Of a stretch of 64,000 nt of DNA, positions 22,207-32,729 are shown one piece after another. The translations under genes were made by a program, and so were the position numbers. This DNA comes from a virus. Within the stretch, counting starts at the first letter, position 1. Each line of letters starts with the position of its first letter. The notes under the pieces are model-generated. The model searched no databases, had not been told where the DNA came from, and saw only the letters and a program-made list of their open reading frames with translations. Where the stretch lies: IMG/VR virus record IMGVR_UViG_3300032093_000074, positions 1 to 64,000 of that record, one strand, 5' to 3'.

Positions 22207-24036
22207 ATGCGCACAGTTGAAGAAATCCTTGCCATCTACCGTGAACGGTTCGATGCCCAAGGACCCATCTTGCAGCAGATGCGGGAGGTACGCACCCTCG
22301 CCAACGGCGATATTGTTGTACCGCTCAACGAACTGGACCGGTCTGCACGTTCATCTGTAGCCAACCTTTTGGTTCAAGGGTTGGACCAGATGAGTATGCG
22401 TGTCGCCTCCACCATGCCGGTCCCATATTTCCCTGCTATGCGGGAAGGCAACGACCGGAGCATGAAACTTGCCCGTGAACGCAAGAAAGCAATGCTGTCT
22501 ATTTGGGACCAAAACAGGTTGTCGCAAAAAATGCGCCGCCGTGCCCGCCACCTGCTCGCATATTCTTCAGCGCCAGTTTTCATCAAACCCAACTTTGATA
22601 AGCGTCTCCCCGAATGGCATCTCCGCAACCCGCTCGACACGTTCGCAGCACCACAAGTAGACCTAGACAACCCTGTCCCCGACGACGTTATCTTCACCTA
22701 CAACCGCACCTACAAGTGGCTGATGAGCAACTACGGCTCCGTACTGAACGGTGTTCTGCGTGTCGGTGAACCCCGCCCCGACGACATGTTCACGATTCTT
22801 GAATATGTTTGCGCCAACGAGATTGTCACCGCCGTTGTTGGCACCGACAAAGACCGCAACCAGGTCACCGGCCAAAACTATGCTGGTGCAAAAATCGTTG
22901 AGATAGAACGAATCCCGAACCGCACCGGTATGCCTCTAGTGGTTGTACCGCAACGCATCACGCTCGACCGCCCACACGGACAGTTTGATGGTCTGCTCGG
23001 CATGTACTACACCCGTGCAAGGTTGCAGGCACTTACCGAAATCGCTATCGAACGGGGCATCTTCCCCGACGAATATCTTATCGCCCGCCCAGGTGAGAAC
23101 CCTGAAGTGATTCAGATTGCCGACGGCAAAACCGGACAGTTGGGTGTGGTCAAGGGTGGCGACATTCAGCAGTTGCAACAGAACCCAGGGTATAAGACAG
23201 ATGTTGCGTTGGACCGTTTGGAACGTCAGGAACGTCTAGAGGGTGCTATCCCGGCAGAGTTCGGTGGCGAATCCGGTTCAAATATTCGTACAGGTCGCCG
23301 CGGCGACTCCATCCTGTCCGCAACCGTAGATTTCCGTGTACAAGAATCCCAAGAAATTTTCGCAGCAGCACTCATTGAAGAAGACAAGATTGCTATTGCG
23401 CTCGAAAAAACGTATTGGGGTAACAACGCCAAATCGTTCTTTATCCCCGGTATGGGCGGTGGCGTGAAAGACTACACACCTAACAAACTGTGGGAAACCG
23501 ATTTCCACTATGTCGCATATTCGGCGGCAGGTTCCGATGTGAACAGTCTTATTGTTGGACTCGGCCAGCGTCTCGGCACCGGCCTCATGTCTAAAGAATC
23601 TGCCCGTGAAGCCGACCCGCTCATCTCCGACCCCGAGTTGGAACGTGACCGCATCGTCGCTGAAGGAATCGAATCGGCGCTTCTCGCATCCATCCAATCA
23701 CAGGCTGCTGACCCGAACGGGCCGTACCAGCCGGAAGATTTGGCATACATCGCCATGCTGGTGCAAACCAACAAGATGTCGTTGCCTGAAGCGATTCAGG
23801 ACGCTCAACGCCGTGCGCAGGAACGTCAAGCTGCGGAAGCCCCGCAGGGCGCACCCGAAACGATGCCAGGTTTGTCACCGGCAGGTATGGGCATGGAGCA
23901 ACCTGTTGCACAGGCCGGTCCGCCCGACATCCAAGGTTTGTTGGCAAGTTTGCAAGGCGGTGGTGGCGCTGGTGCTGCCGCACCCCCAGGAACACCGGGT
24001 TCTGTTCTCAGTCTCGCAGGGAGGCTAGGTGGCTAA
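22207..24036 (+). CDS. Portal protein
   Basis: A 609-residue portal located right after terminase. The helical N-terminal half (ILAIYRERF, GLDQMSMRVASTMPVPYF), the RNPLDTFAAP wing-like part, and a long C-terminal tail rich in Gln, Pro and Gly after residue 540 fit phage portals. It would form the 12-mer ring through which DNA is pumped. The TTG at 22,204 directly precedes the ATG used here. Assigned by size, composition and order terminase-portal-internal proteins-scaffold-capsid. Confidence 0.75.
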   Translation: MRTVEEILAIYRERFDAQGPILQQMREVRTLANGDIVVPLNELDRSARSSVANLLVQGLDQMSMRVASTMPVPYFPAMREGNDRSMKLARERKKAMLSIWDQNRLSQKMRRRARHLLAYSSAPVFIKPNFDKRLPEWHLRNPLDTFAAPQVDLDNPVPDDVIFTYNRTYKWLMSNYGSVLNGVLRVGEPRPDDMFTILEYVCANEIVTAVVGTDKDRNQVTGQNYAGAKIVEIERIPNRTGMPLVVVPQRITLDRPHGQFDGLLGMYYTRARLQALTEIAIERGIFPDEYLIARPGENPEVIQIADGKTGQLGVVKGGDIQQLQQNPGYKTDVALDRLERQERLEGAIPAEFGGESGSNIRTGRRGDSILSATVDFRVQESQEIFAAALIEEDKIAIALEKTYWGNNAKSFFIPGMGGGVKDYTPNKLWETDFHYVAYSAAGSDVNSLIVGLGQRLGTGLMSKESAREADPLISDPELERDRIVAEGIESALLASIQSQAADPNGPYQPEDLAYIAMLVQTNKMSLPEAIQDAQRRAQERQAAEAPQGAPETMPGLSPAGMGMEQPVAQAGPPDIQGLLASLQGGGGAGAAAPPGTPGSVLSLAGRLGG

Positions 24037-24418
24037 GCAATATTCGAACCGCACCGATTTGCGTGACCCAACCCGCAAAGTTGCAAAAATGGCTGCACCC
24101 AACCAAACGTATGGTGAAGCCGGTAAACAGATGGCTGGGCAACGTGCCGTCCCTGTCGCCCCCCAGCCAACTACTGTCGCCCCGACACGCCCTGCACCGG
24201 CACCAGGTTCAATGGGTGCGTTTGACCGCCCCACCGAGTTCCCTGATGAACCGTTGACAGCAGGCGTAGATTTTGGCGCAGGTATGGGTTCCCGTGCCGC
24301 AGGAATCAAACCGACAATGCAGTTGGGCGACCCCGTGTTGCAAGAACTGCTCGCCCTCTACCGTTCGTACCCTAACGACGATTTGGCAAACCTTATTTCT
24401 GCGATGGTTGAAAGGTAA
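24029..24418 (+). CDS. Small virion-associated protein, 129 aa
   Basis: Begins at GTG 24,029, overlapping the portal stop by eight bases. The N-terminus is basic, the middle is Pro/Ala-rich and disordered-looking (APQPTTVAPTRPAPAPG), and the end is helical (LQELLALYRSYPNDDLANLI). Possibly a linker between portal and internal core; no family recognised. Confidence 0.55.
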   Translation: MAKQYSNRTDLRDPTRKVAKMAAPNQTYGEAGKQMAGQRAVPVAPQPTTVAPTRPAPAPGSMGAFDRPTEFPDEPLTAGVDFGAGMGSRAAGIKPTMQLGDPVLQELLALYRSYPNDDLANLISAMVER

Positions 24419-24421
24419 CCC

Positions 24422-27400
24422 GTGGCGTTTCGCATAGCCCCAGACGAGGAAGAAGCAATCCTTCGGGGGATGAGAAGGGAAGCGGAATCCAAAAACCAAA
24501 TCCGCACCAATATCCGCCCCGAAACTTCAGACAAAATCTCTGAACTTCACAAGAAATATCCGTGGCTTTCCCCCGGTGTTTTGCTTGCCGCATCTAAAGG
24601 CAATGTGTCGCAAGAACTTTTGGATGCGATGTCTGCCTCTATCGCTACGATGGCGAACGAGGACCCCGATAAGGCGAACGGTAAAGATAAAGGCAACTGG
24701 TTTAGTAGTGCTGTGAAAGGTGCGACACGTTTGACGTTCGCAGCTTTTGACACATCTAAAGAACTGTTTCAAAACATTGTTGCCAAAACCCCTATCCCTG
24801 TCGCAACAGAATATGTTGGGGCGAAAGTCCAGCAGGCAACCGGTCAAACTGAGGCAGGTTACGGCGGTCCGAAAGCTTCCGATATTGCGATAGTGAACGA
24901 TGCCGCTTCACGGCAAGGCGAAGGCGGTTTCGGAGAGTTCATCGGCTCAACCACTTTGGCGTCTCTTGCCCGCAACTGGGAGAATCAAGGTAGCGGATAT
25001 TTTGTGTCCGAAAACATTGTGCAGGAACAGCGGGAACGTGCCAAAAAGTTTCGTGGCACAACCCAAGGAGGCCACGCATGGACCCCTGGCCGCGGGTTCG
25101 CTGGCATGGTTTTCAACGAGGACAGTTACGCATACAACCTGATGTCAGGTTTCGTTGACGGGGCTGTCGCAGTCAAAATCCCTGTCGCCCCAGGTGTCGC
25201 TTTCGGGTTGACGAAAGTCAGCGAACTCGCCGCAGCTGACGACGCCGGAGATGTTTTGAGGCAGGCTGGCCGTGTCGCAGACACTCTGCAAGGCCGTGGG
25301 CAGGTCATCAAAATATCGGACATGACTGGCGAAGAACTGCGTGAGGCTCGACGCTTGGCAGGTTTGGTTGGCGACACGGTAGATGTTGAACAAGCCAACG
25401 CTTTCCTCGGCACCCGTGCCGGTCGCCGTCTTGTTGAACGTCTTGTAGACGCAAACACCACAGACGACGTTCGACGGCTTTTGGGACGCAACCTGTATGC
25501 AGACACGGTAAAACAGTTGCGTGACGCCAAAAACGAGTTTGAGGTGCAAGCAGTTTTGGCCGACGTTTTGGGCAAACCGCAGGCAGGTTTGGCAAGCACT
25601 AAAGGCGTTAAAGGTGTCAAAAAGGTTGCTTTATCTAACGCCCGCAGGTTGAAGATGATGGAGTCTTTAGACACTCAGGTCGGGTTGAAAATCAAACGTG
25701 GACTCGGCTACAAACCTGGGCGCATGTTTGACATGTCTTCCACCAACCCTGCCGACGTTCGACGCACTTTGAACCAAATAGATGACTGGGCTAAAACCAC
25801 GTTAATGGACGAGGAAACCCGTCGCACGTTGCTAGACAAGGCTGTTGATGCGATGGTTGGGGACACCGCTACCCCCACCGCCCGTAAAGCGTTCAAAGAA
25901 GAATTTGAGCAAATCGCTGTTGATTCTTTGGTGAAAAATAGCAATGTTGACAAAAATGTTGCTGCTGTTGTTTTGCTGACTATGCCCACAAGAATGAAAA
26001 AGGTCACCAAATGGGCGCTCGGCCCTGACGGTGTGCCGGACGACGCAGGGTTTCTTAAGAATGCGACACGGGTAGGCGACGACGTTGTTGACGACGCATC
26101 TTTCGGTGGGGCGATGCTGAGTTCTGAACTCGCAGATGTCATTGTAGAGATGCCGGACCCACGGCAGGTTCGAGCAATCAGTAACCGCTTCAACAAGATT
26201 TGGCGGTACAAGCCAAAAGATGTTGGCCCGTTGAAGGACGCAAACCTTGAAAGACTTGCGAAGGCTGGCACGTTGCGTCCCCCGTTTTCAGCGGTGATGT
26301 GGGCGCAAGACAAACTGTTCCGCCGACTCATCTTGATGACCGGTGGCTATTCGGTGCGCAACCTTACCGAAGCCCAACTCCGCATCGCTTTGTCTTACCG
26401 AAACGTGGAAGGCGTTTTTGACCACCCCGCATCATGGCTTGGCTGGGCCACCCACAAAAAGGGCGCTTTCGACATCACCGGCGAAGCGTTTGACTACAAC
26501 ACTCTTACCGACAATATGCGCACATTCCGTGAAGCGGTGCAGGCAGAAAACTTCACAGACTTCGGTGACCCCACTATCGCTTACCGTCGAGGAAAAAGAA
26601 TCGGCTACTTTGACGAGGTTGACCGCACCGACCCCCAGCAGTTCGACTTGGTTGTTGAGGCGCACGGTGACCAAATCGGGTTGCTTAACGCCGACCCTGT
26701 AGCCCGCCGTGTTGCTGGCGGGGCAACAGACGAAGAAATCCTTGTGTTTCTGCGCACCGACCCTGAAGGTAAGGCTTGGTTCCGTAACCAGCAGGACTAT
26801 CACATTAACGGTCGTCCAACATTTGAAAAGACAACCCGTGGCTACAAGCATGTCGGCAACCAGCAAGTTGACCTGAATGTTGAAGAAAACCTTTTGCTTC
26901 ACATCAAAGAGATTCGCACCCGAATCGAATACCAAACTGGTGGCGATACCCGCCTAAAGAACGTCATCGCCCAAGGCCAGTTGCCTGTTGAAACGGTTGT
27001 TATCGCTAACCAAACTGTTGCTGGGCGACCTCTCGGTGCGCTTATCAACAAAAACGATGAGGGCCAAGCCCTCATGCTGGAATACAAGGTCCCTGGAAGC
27101 AACCGTCCAGGCACCCGACAGGTTCGAGTTCAGTCGGTGGACGAAGCAACCGGCGAAGCGGTTGTAGTCCCATTCGCTTTTGAAAGAGGCGAAGCAAGCC
27201 TTGACCTTCGCAAACTGCTGGAAGCAGACGACGTTTACTACAACCCGAAACTCACAGAAATCCTGCCACATGAGATTCGAGTTGATTCTTTGAAGGAACG
27301 CCCGTGGGACGCTGGGTGGGACGATATGACCGACAGAGCGTTCGCTTTCCTTTACGGCAAACCTTCCCGCTACTTGGACCGGTCACCGCTGTTCCGCCAG

Positions 27401-29209
27401 TTCTACTACAGCATGGCTATAGACCAGTTGCTCACCTCACTAAGCATCGACGACGCAATCCGTTTGCACGACAACATTGTGGAATCCGCCGCAAAAGTGG
27501 GACGCAAACCCGAGTTTTATTTGGGTGACAAGAAACGCTGGCAACGCATCCAAGACGCCAAAGACGGCAAACTCCCTATGCAGGGCACATTGACTTTAGA
27601 AGAAGTAGACGACTTTGCTAAAGGTCAGGCTTTGGACGAACTCAAAGGTTTGCTTTACGACGCCAGCAACGTGCGAAACTCTATGGACGCCGCCCGAGTC
27701 GTGTTCCCGTTCGCTAACGCTTTCGTAGAGTTCTACAAATCTATTGGCCGTGCCTACACAATGCCGACGCTGACCGGTGTCCCTCTGCCAAACCTAAAGT
27801 CTCTCCGCAAAACCCAGTTGGTTGTTGACGGCGGGCGTGATGCAGACCCAGACGGTGACGGTCGAGGGTACTTCTTTGTGGACCCCGAAACACAGGAATG
27901 GTCATTCACCTACCCAGGCTCAGGGTTTATTACTAAAAGCCTACTGGGTTTGACAGCCCCTCTGACCGCCCCTATCGCTGGCGCTTTGCAAGGTGTCGGG
28001 TTGAGCGAAGGCGACTTTTTCGGTTTGAAAACTAACCCAGGTTTGGGGCCGGTAGTTAACGTCCCAGCATCCTTCATGTTTTCAAAGGTTCTCCCCGACA
28101 CAGATTTTGTTCGGTCTGTAGAAAAGTTTTTTCTCCCATTCGGCAAAACCGAGTTCACCACAGAAACAGGTGGGGTTGCTTCCGGGGTTGTCAAATCTTT
28201 TCTCCCAGCTTGGTCCACCAAAATCATGTCAGCGGTGTTTGACGACCCGCAAAGCCTTACCGCTTTTGGCAACGCCGCATTCGAAACCCGCCAAGCGTTG
28301 CTTGCTACCGGCGAATACGACTTGAACAACTTTGAATCCATGAAACAGTTGGAGGAAGACACCAACTACAAGGCCCGCTGGTTGACGGTTATTCGTGCAG
28401 CAGGCCAGTTCACCGGTCCTTCCCGCCCAAGTTCAGAGTTCAAAACCAAGGTGATGGACGGCGATGTCTACATCAACCAAGCCATCGCAGACCTTCGTCG
28501 TTGGCAGTTGGAAGATTATGATTCTGCAATCTTGCGGTTCTTGGACACATACGGAGACGACTTTTGGGCATATCTCGCTCGCAAAACTTCTACCGGAGAG
28601 TTTGAAGCATTGGGCACCAGCGCCGACTTCGGTTCATGGGAACGAGACAACCCCGATTTTCTTCGAGAGTTCCCGAACGTCGCATCATATTTCGCCCCTG
28701 TCGGAACCGGCTTTGACTATTTTGTCTACACCGGCCAAATCGGTAAAGGTATGCGCCGCCGAGAAACTAACAAGGCATCGTTTAACGCAGCCCAATACTA
28801 TGTGGTTGGTGCGCAGATGCGTCTCGCCAACAAGCTCATCGGAGACAACCCGACCCCTGAGCAAGAAGAAGAACTAGACGCATACCGTAAAGCCCTCGAA
28901 TCCGATTACCCTGGGGCAAAATCGTATCCTTTCAACCCCAACAAACTACCCAACCAAATTGAGGCTTTATACAGCGCTGCTTTCGTATCAAGCATGGACG
29001 GCAACCCTGTAGCGGAAGGCACCCGCCTCTATCTGCAACAGCGGACCAACGTCTTGGCGCAGGTTGAATCAACCGGTCAAGGTTTGGGTGCTAAAAAGAA
29101 CCTTGAATACCGCAACCTTTTGCGGGCTTCAGCAAACATTATTATTGAAGAATACCCAGAGTTTGAACGTCTTTGGGAACGTGTACTTTCTAGAGAACTG
29201 GACCGCTGA
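24422..29209 (+). CDS. Large internal virion (ejection) protein, 1,595 aa
   Basis: A giant protein between portal and scaffold, starting at GTG. Regions seen: charged N-terminus, a helical centre with GGYSVRNLTEAQLRIALSY near 640, and VVFPFANAFVEFYKSIGRAY near 1,100. A Gly/Pro/Leu-rich stretch (TKSLLGLTAPLTAPIAGALQG) near 1,170 could insert into membranes, and a helical C-terminus follows. In short-tailed phages such proteins fill the capsid core and are injected with DNA. The phage B counterpart (47,710) shares the NLT...Q helix and the aromatic PFANAF/PNATFYAW region. No enzymatic motif is clear. Confidence 0.6.
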   Translation: MAFRIAPDEEEAILRGMRREAESKNQIRTNIRPETSDKISELHKKYPWLSPGVLLAASKGNVSQELLDAMSASIATMANEDPDKANGKDKGNWFSSAVKGATRLTFAAFDTSKELFQNIVAKTPIPVATEYVGAKVQQATGQTEAGYGGPKASDIAIVNDAASRQGEGGFGEFIGSTTLASLARNWENQGSGYFVSENIVQEQRERAKKFRGTTQGGHAWTPGRGFAGMVFNEDSYAYNLMSGFVDGAVAVKIPVAPGVAFGLTKVSELAAADDAGDVLRQAGRVADTLQGRGQVIKISDMTGEELREARRLAGLVGDTVDVEQANAFLGTRAGRRLVERLVDANTTDDVRRLLGRNLYADTVKQLRDAKNEFEVQAVLADVLGKPQAGLASTKGVKGVKKVALSNARRLKMMESLDTQVGLKIKRGLGYKPGRMFDMSSTNPADVRRTLNQIDDWAKTTLMDEETRRTLLDKAVDAMVGDTATPTARKAFKEEFEQIAVDSLVKNSNVDKNVAAVVLLTMPTRMKKVTKWALGPDGVPDDAGFLKNATRVGDDVVDDASFGGAMLSSELADVIVEMPDPRQVRAISNRFNKIWRYKPKDVGPLKDANLERLAKAGTLRPPFSAVMWAQDKLFRRLILMTGGYSVRNLTEAQLRIALSYRNVEGVFDHPASWLGWATHKKGAFDITGEAFDYNTLTDNMRTFREAVQAENFTDFGDPTIAYRRGKRIGYFDEVDRTDPQQFDLVVEAHGDQIGLLNADPVARRVAGGATDEEILVFLRTDPEGKAWFRNQQDYHINGRPTFEKTTRGYKHVGNQQVDLNVEENLLLHIKEIRTRIEYQTGGDTRLKNVIAQGQLPVETVVIANQTVAGRPLGALINKNDEGQALMLEYKVPGSNRPGTRQVRVQSVDEATGEAVVVPFAFERGEASLDLRKLLEADDVYYNPKLTEILPHEIRVDSLKERPWDAGWDDMTDRAFAFLYGKPSRYLDRSPLFRQFYYSMAIDQLLTSLSIDDAIRLHDNIVESAAKVGRKPEFYLGDKKRWQRIQDAKDGKLPMQGTLTLEEVDDFAKGQALDELKGLLYDASNVRNSMDAARVVFPFANAFVEFYKSIGRAYTMPTLTGVPLPNLKSLRKTQLVVDGGRDADPDGDGRGYFFVDPETQEWSFTYPGSGFITKSLLGLTAPLTAPIAGALQGVGLSEGDFFGLKTNPGLGPVVNVPASFMFSKVLPDTDFVRSVEKFFLPFGKTEFTTETGGVASGVVKSFLPAWSTKIMSAVFDDPQSLTAFGNAAFETRQALLATGEYDLNNFESMKQLEEDTNYKARWLTVIRAAGQFTGPSRPSSEFKTKVMDGDVYINQAIADLRRWQLEDYDSAILRFLDTYGDDFWAYLARKTSTGEFEALGTSADFGSWERDNPDFLREFPNVASYFAPVGTGFDYFVYTGQIGKGMRRRETNKASFNAAQYYVVGAQMRLANKLIGDNPTPEQEEELDAYRKALESDYPGAKSYPFNPNKLPNQIEALYSAAFVSSMDGNPVAEGTRLYLQQRTNVLAQVESTGQGLGAKKNLEYRNLLRASANIIIEEYPEFERLWERVLSRELDR

Positions 29210-29991
29210 TGGCAGAAAAAAACATTGAAGAAGTAGACGCCCTACCCGCAAACCGTCCGGCAGGCACCCGCCTTGAATACAAGGGTGGCGAATGGGTGTT
29301 TGACGGCGCTGAATGGCTCCGTGGACAAGATTGGGATGCGCTCACCCCGCAACAAAAAAATGAACGAATCTCTGCCGCTTTCCAAGCAAACGTGGACGCT
29401 GCAGGAAACAACGATTTGTATGACCCGAACGACGAAGAAAAGGTCCGGGCCGAACTGTTGAGACTGAAACCTGTGGAACGGGAGAACGTCTTGAAAAAAC
29501 TGTACGAAGCCGGACAGTACGGCGGGTCTTCTAGAGGGAACGGTTTCAACCCCGCAGATATCTCTGCTTTTTCCAGCCTTCTATGGTATGCAAACTATAA
29601 AAAGAAAGATTTCAAATCTGCTCTTATCGATTATGAGCGGGACTTTGCGAAACGCCCCGACCTTCTGCAAGGGGTTGGTCGCAAACCGCCACGGCAGGTC
29701 ACAAACACCGACGAGATTCGAGCCGTGTTCAACAAGACAGCCCAAAACATGTTGGGGCGCAAACTCCCCGACAATGTTGCGGAACAGTTCGTTCGCACCA
29801 TCCAAACCCAGCAGGCCACATTCCAGCAACAGTTGGCTACCCAGTCAGGCGGGACTCTCATGCAACCGGCAGATGTCGGGTTGTCTGCGGAGAAGCAGAT
29901 TGAGGAACGTTTCCAAGAAGAACTGCGGGTGCAGAACGCTGCGACGTTTGCGGGTACTATGGACCAAATGATTAAAGGTTTGGCACAATGA
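29209..29991 (+). CDS. Internal virion protein, 260 aa
   Basis: Mostly helical, Gln-rich toward the C-terminus (FVRTIQTQQATFQQQLATQSG). Its start overlaps the giant protein's stop and its own stop overlaps the next start. The N-terminal part has LEYKGGEWVFDGAEWLRG, a short strand pair. Probably part of the ejected core; inferred from position. Confidence 0.55.
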   Translation: MAEKNIEEVDALPANRPAGTRLEYKGGEWVFDGAEWLRGQDWDALTPQQKNERISAAFQANVDAAGNNDLYDPNDEEKVRAELLRLKPVERENVLKKLYEAGQYGGSSRGNGFNPADISAFSSLLWYANYKKKDFKSALIDYERDFAKRPDLLQGVGRKPPRQVTNTDEIRAVFNKTAQNMLGRKLPDNVAEQFVRTIQTQQATFQQQLATQSGGTLMQPADVGLSAEKQIEERFQEELRVQNAATFAGTMDQMIKGLAQ

Positions 29992-31016
29992 GCGATACAG
30001 GACCGGCACTTGACCCCCGTGAACAGATGCTTGTTTCCCAAGCAGATAAAACAGCCCAAGAAAAATCTTCTCGGGATGCTGCGGCTCGGCAAAAAAAGGA
30101 GGCTGAAGCCGCCAAAAAAGCCGAGACAGAGAAACGCCGGAAGGCTCGCCAAACCGCCCAGCAGGAACGCCAAGCCGCCAAAACCGCTCGATGGGAACAA
30201 ACCTTCCAAACCCAATATCCGCAGTATGCGTGGATGTTCACCGAGTTGGACCGCACCAAATATGCTGACGTATTCAACCTTTTCAACAAGGCTGTAGACC
30301 CGAAGACAGGTTACACGGCGGACCGTTTCCAAACAGAGTTCGCAGCGACATCCTGGTACCGTGAAATCCAGTCGTCCAACAAGATTCAAGAAATCCGTGA
30401 CACAGTTGGGACACTCGACTGGGACGCTGGGAGCCTCTCCAAGTTTGTGACCCGTGCAGTCGGCCAAGGCTGGTCCGGCGACCAACTCGGGCAGGAAGCC
30501 TATAAAGAGATTTTTGCTAAAGGACTCAACAACCAGTACATCAACCAAAAAGCGGTTGAACAGATTCGCAAAACCGCACCGTATCTGCGTTACCAAAACG
30601 CCGCTAAATCGTATTTTACGACACTCCCCGAAGACAAGATTCAACGTGTCCTCACCGGGGCTTTGACTGAGGAAGACGTTCTTGCCAGTCTGCGTGAATC
30701 AACAAAACTGAAATACAGCCATCTGTCGGCGGCTATCGACGCCGGTCAAACCTTGGAAGATTTGTCTGCTGACTACAAGAAGACTGCGGCAGGATTGTTG
30801 GAACGCAACGAAAACGACATTGACATGACCAGCCCCGATTTTGAGGTTGCGCTCGCCTACACGGATGGTTCCACTAAGCGCATGTTGACAACCGGCGAAT
30901 GGGCAAAACTGTTGAGAACAGACAAAAGGTATGGTTGGGAACGTACCGAGCAGGCCCGTGAAATCGGGTCACGCATCGCCACCAATATTGTTCAGCAGTT
31001 CCAGAGAGGATTCTGA
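29988..31016 (+). CDS. Internal virion protein with charged coiled coil
   Basis: A 342-residue protein. Residues 20-65 are an Ala/Lys/Glu/Arg coiled coil (RQKKEAEAAKKAETEKRRKA), followed by an alpha-helical body rich in Tyr and Trp (TQYPQYAWMFTELDRTKY). The ATGA coupling on both sides places it in the internal-protein operon. No catalytic motif. Confidence 0.55.
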   Translation: MSDTGPALDPREQMLVSQADKTAQEKSSRDAAARQKKEAEAAKKAETEKRRKARQTAQQERQAAKTARWEQTFQTQYPQYAWMFTELDRTKYADVFNLFNKAVDPKTGYTADRFQTEFAATSWYREIQSSNKIQEIRDTVGTLDWDAGSLSKFVTRAVGQGWSGDQLGQEAYKEIFAKGLNNQYINQKAVEQIRKTAPYLRYQNAAKSYFTTLPEDKIQRVLTGALTEEDVLASLRESTKLKYSHLSAAIDAGQTLEDLSADYKKTAAGLLERNENDIDMTSPDFEVALAYTDGSTKRMLTTGEWAKLLRTDKRYGWERTEQAREIGSRIATNIVQQFQRGF

Positions 31017-32083
31017 TGGCCGCCGCACGACGCCGAGTAACACAACCATCCCCAAGCACCGGTGTCACCGATGTCAACTGGGATATGCTCCCAGCAGATG
31101 TTGTGGCACAGGTCACAGGACAGCCTGTTGCACAACCAATAAACCCTGCCCTGCCCCCTGTAGAACCGTCTTTTGAACCAACCACCCCCGCCCCAGGCGA
31201 CCAAAACCTGCCTGCTGCTATCACCGACCCAAACGACACCCTCACCAACCGCATCCTCACCGGCCTTCGTGGGTTCGGTATCGGGGACGCCACCTTCGCA
31301 TCCGAGATAGCGACAGCGATAGCGGACGGTCGGCTCAACGAAAACTCGGGCAGTTTCCTAGACGATGTTGGTGTGGTCCTCTCCGAATCCACCTACCTCA
31401 AAACCCGCTTCCCAGCGAACGTCACCCGCAAACAAGCAGGTCTACAACCGTTGCCACTCTCCGAAATCCTAGGGCTGGAGAACGGCTACATCACCGCTAT
31501 GCAAGCTGCGAACCTGCCCGCAGGTTTCTACGACGACCCCCAAACAGATTTGCAGAACCTCATCGCCCGCAACGTATCGGTCGCTGAAGTCCAGCGTCGA
31601 ATCAACCAAGGCTATTCAGCGGTACGCAACGCCGACCCCGAGATTCGTCGCCAGTTCAAAGAACTGTACGGGGTGGACGACGGCACTCTTGCAGCCTACT
31701 TTTTGGACCCTGTACGGATGGAAGCCCAACTCACCAGCCAAATGGAATCCGCCCAGCTCGCCGCTGAAGCCCGCCGTGTCGCAGACATGCAACTCACCAC
31801 AGCCCAGGCTGAAGCGTTGCAACAGGCAGGAATCTCCACCGCTGCAGCCCGTGAAGGGTTCGGCGCTATCAGCGAACAGCAAGGACTGTTCCAAGGACAG
31901 ATGGCCGGTGAGCAGGCGATTAGCACCGAGGAACAGATTGCGGGCACATTCGGCACATCTGCTGCGGCAGCGCAACGCATCGCCCAACGCCGACGCCAAC
32001 GCCAAGCCGCATTCGAAACCGGTGGCGGATTCTCCCAAGTCAACCAGTACGGCATCTCAGGTTTGGGAACCGCCGCACAATAA
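31016..32083 (+). CDS. Internal virion protein, 355 aa
   Basis: It starts with a basic patch (ARRRVTQ) and a Pro-rich disordered section to about residue 65. A helical body follows and the end is Ala/Gln-rich (QQAGISTAAAREGFGAISEQ, then AAAAQRIAQRRRQRQ). The pattern resembles core proteins of short-tailed phages. Function inferred from location before the scaffold. Confidence 0.55.
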   Translation: MAAARRRVTQPSPSTGVTDVNWDMLPADVVAQVTGQPVAQPINPALPPVEPSFEPTTPAPGDQNLPAAITDPNDTLTNRILTGLRGFGIGDATFASEIATAIADGRLNENSGSFLDDVGVVLSESTYLKTRFPANVTRKQAGLQPLPLSEILGLENGYITAMQAANLPAGFYDDPQTDLQNLIARNVSVAEVQRRINQGYSAVRNADPEIRRQFKELYGVDDGTLAAYFLDPVRMEAQLTSQMESAQLAAEARRVADMQLTTAQAEALQQAGISTAAAREGFGAISEQQGLFQGQMAGEQAISTEEQIAGTFGTSAAAAQRIAQRRRQRQAAFETGGGFSQVNQYGISGLGTAAQ

Positions 32084-32254
32084 CCACGGTAAGTGGTTGA
32101 CAAAACACAGACGTTCCATTACTGTAACTTTCTGAGGCCGAGTGCCGGAACCCACGGGTAGCCCCCGTAACCGTGGCGTACATATCGGGGTGTAACCAAC
32201 AAAGCAGCCACCCGAGTCCTCCGCTTGGGTGTGGGCAGAAACGGAGAGTGCCAT

Positions 32255-32713
32255 ATGTCAAATTTCGAGGATTTCGATTCGGAAGACGACGACCAGCAAA
32301 CTGAAACCAACCCCATGCGGGCGAGGATGAAGCAACTGGAGAAAGAGAACCGTGAATACAAGAAGGTTCTAGCCGAAACACAGCAGGCTGCTAAAGAGCT
32401 TGCTTTCGTGAAAGCCGGAATCAACTTGGATAACCCGATGGCAAAATATTTTGTCAAAGGCTACGACGGTGAACTCACCCCGGAAGCAATCAGAGCAGCT
32501 GGCGAAGAAGCACAGTTGATTACACCCCAAACAACGGTGATGGACAGCGACAGGCAAGGCTGGCAGACAACCAACAGGATTGCTGCCGGAAGCGAAACCG
32601 CCCCACCGCCCCCGTCTTGGGCTGCTCGAATCAACGAAGCTAACTCCGAATCGGAACTTATTGCGATTTTTGCAGAGGCACAAGCACAAGGATTAGACCT
32701 CAACAACCTCTGA
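32255..32713 (+). CDS. Capsid scaffolding protein
   Basis: A 152-residue acidic protein: acidic N-terminus (FEDFDSEDDDQQTE), a coiled coil near 25-50 (RARMKQLEKENREYKKVL), a Pro/Ala-rich middle and a helical end (ESELIAIFAEAQAQG). This composition and the position 16 bases before the capsid gene are typical of scaffolds. The start is at the ATG after GGAGAGTGCCAT. Confidence 0.8.
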   Translation: MSNFEDFDSEDDDQQTETNPMRARMKQLEKENREYKKVLAETQQAAKELAFVKAGINLDNPMAKYFVKGYDGELTPEAIRAAGEEAQLITPQTTVMDSDRQGWQTTNRIAAGSETAPPPPSWAARINEANSESELIAIFAEAQAQGLDLNNL

Positions 32714-32729
32714 ATAGGAGAACACCCCA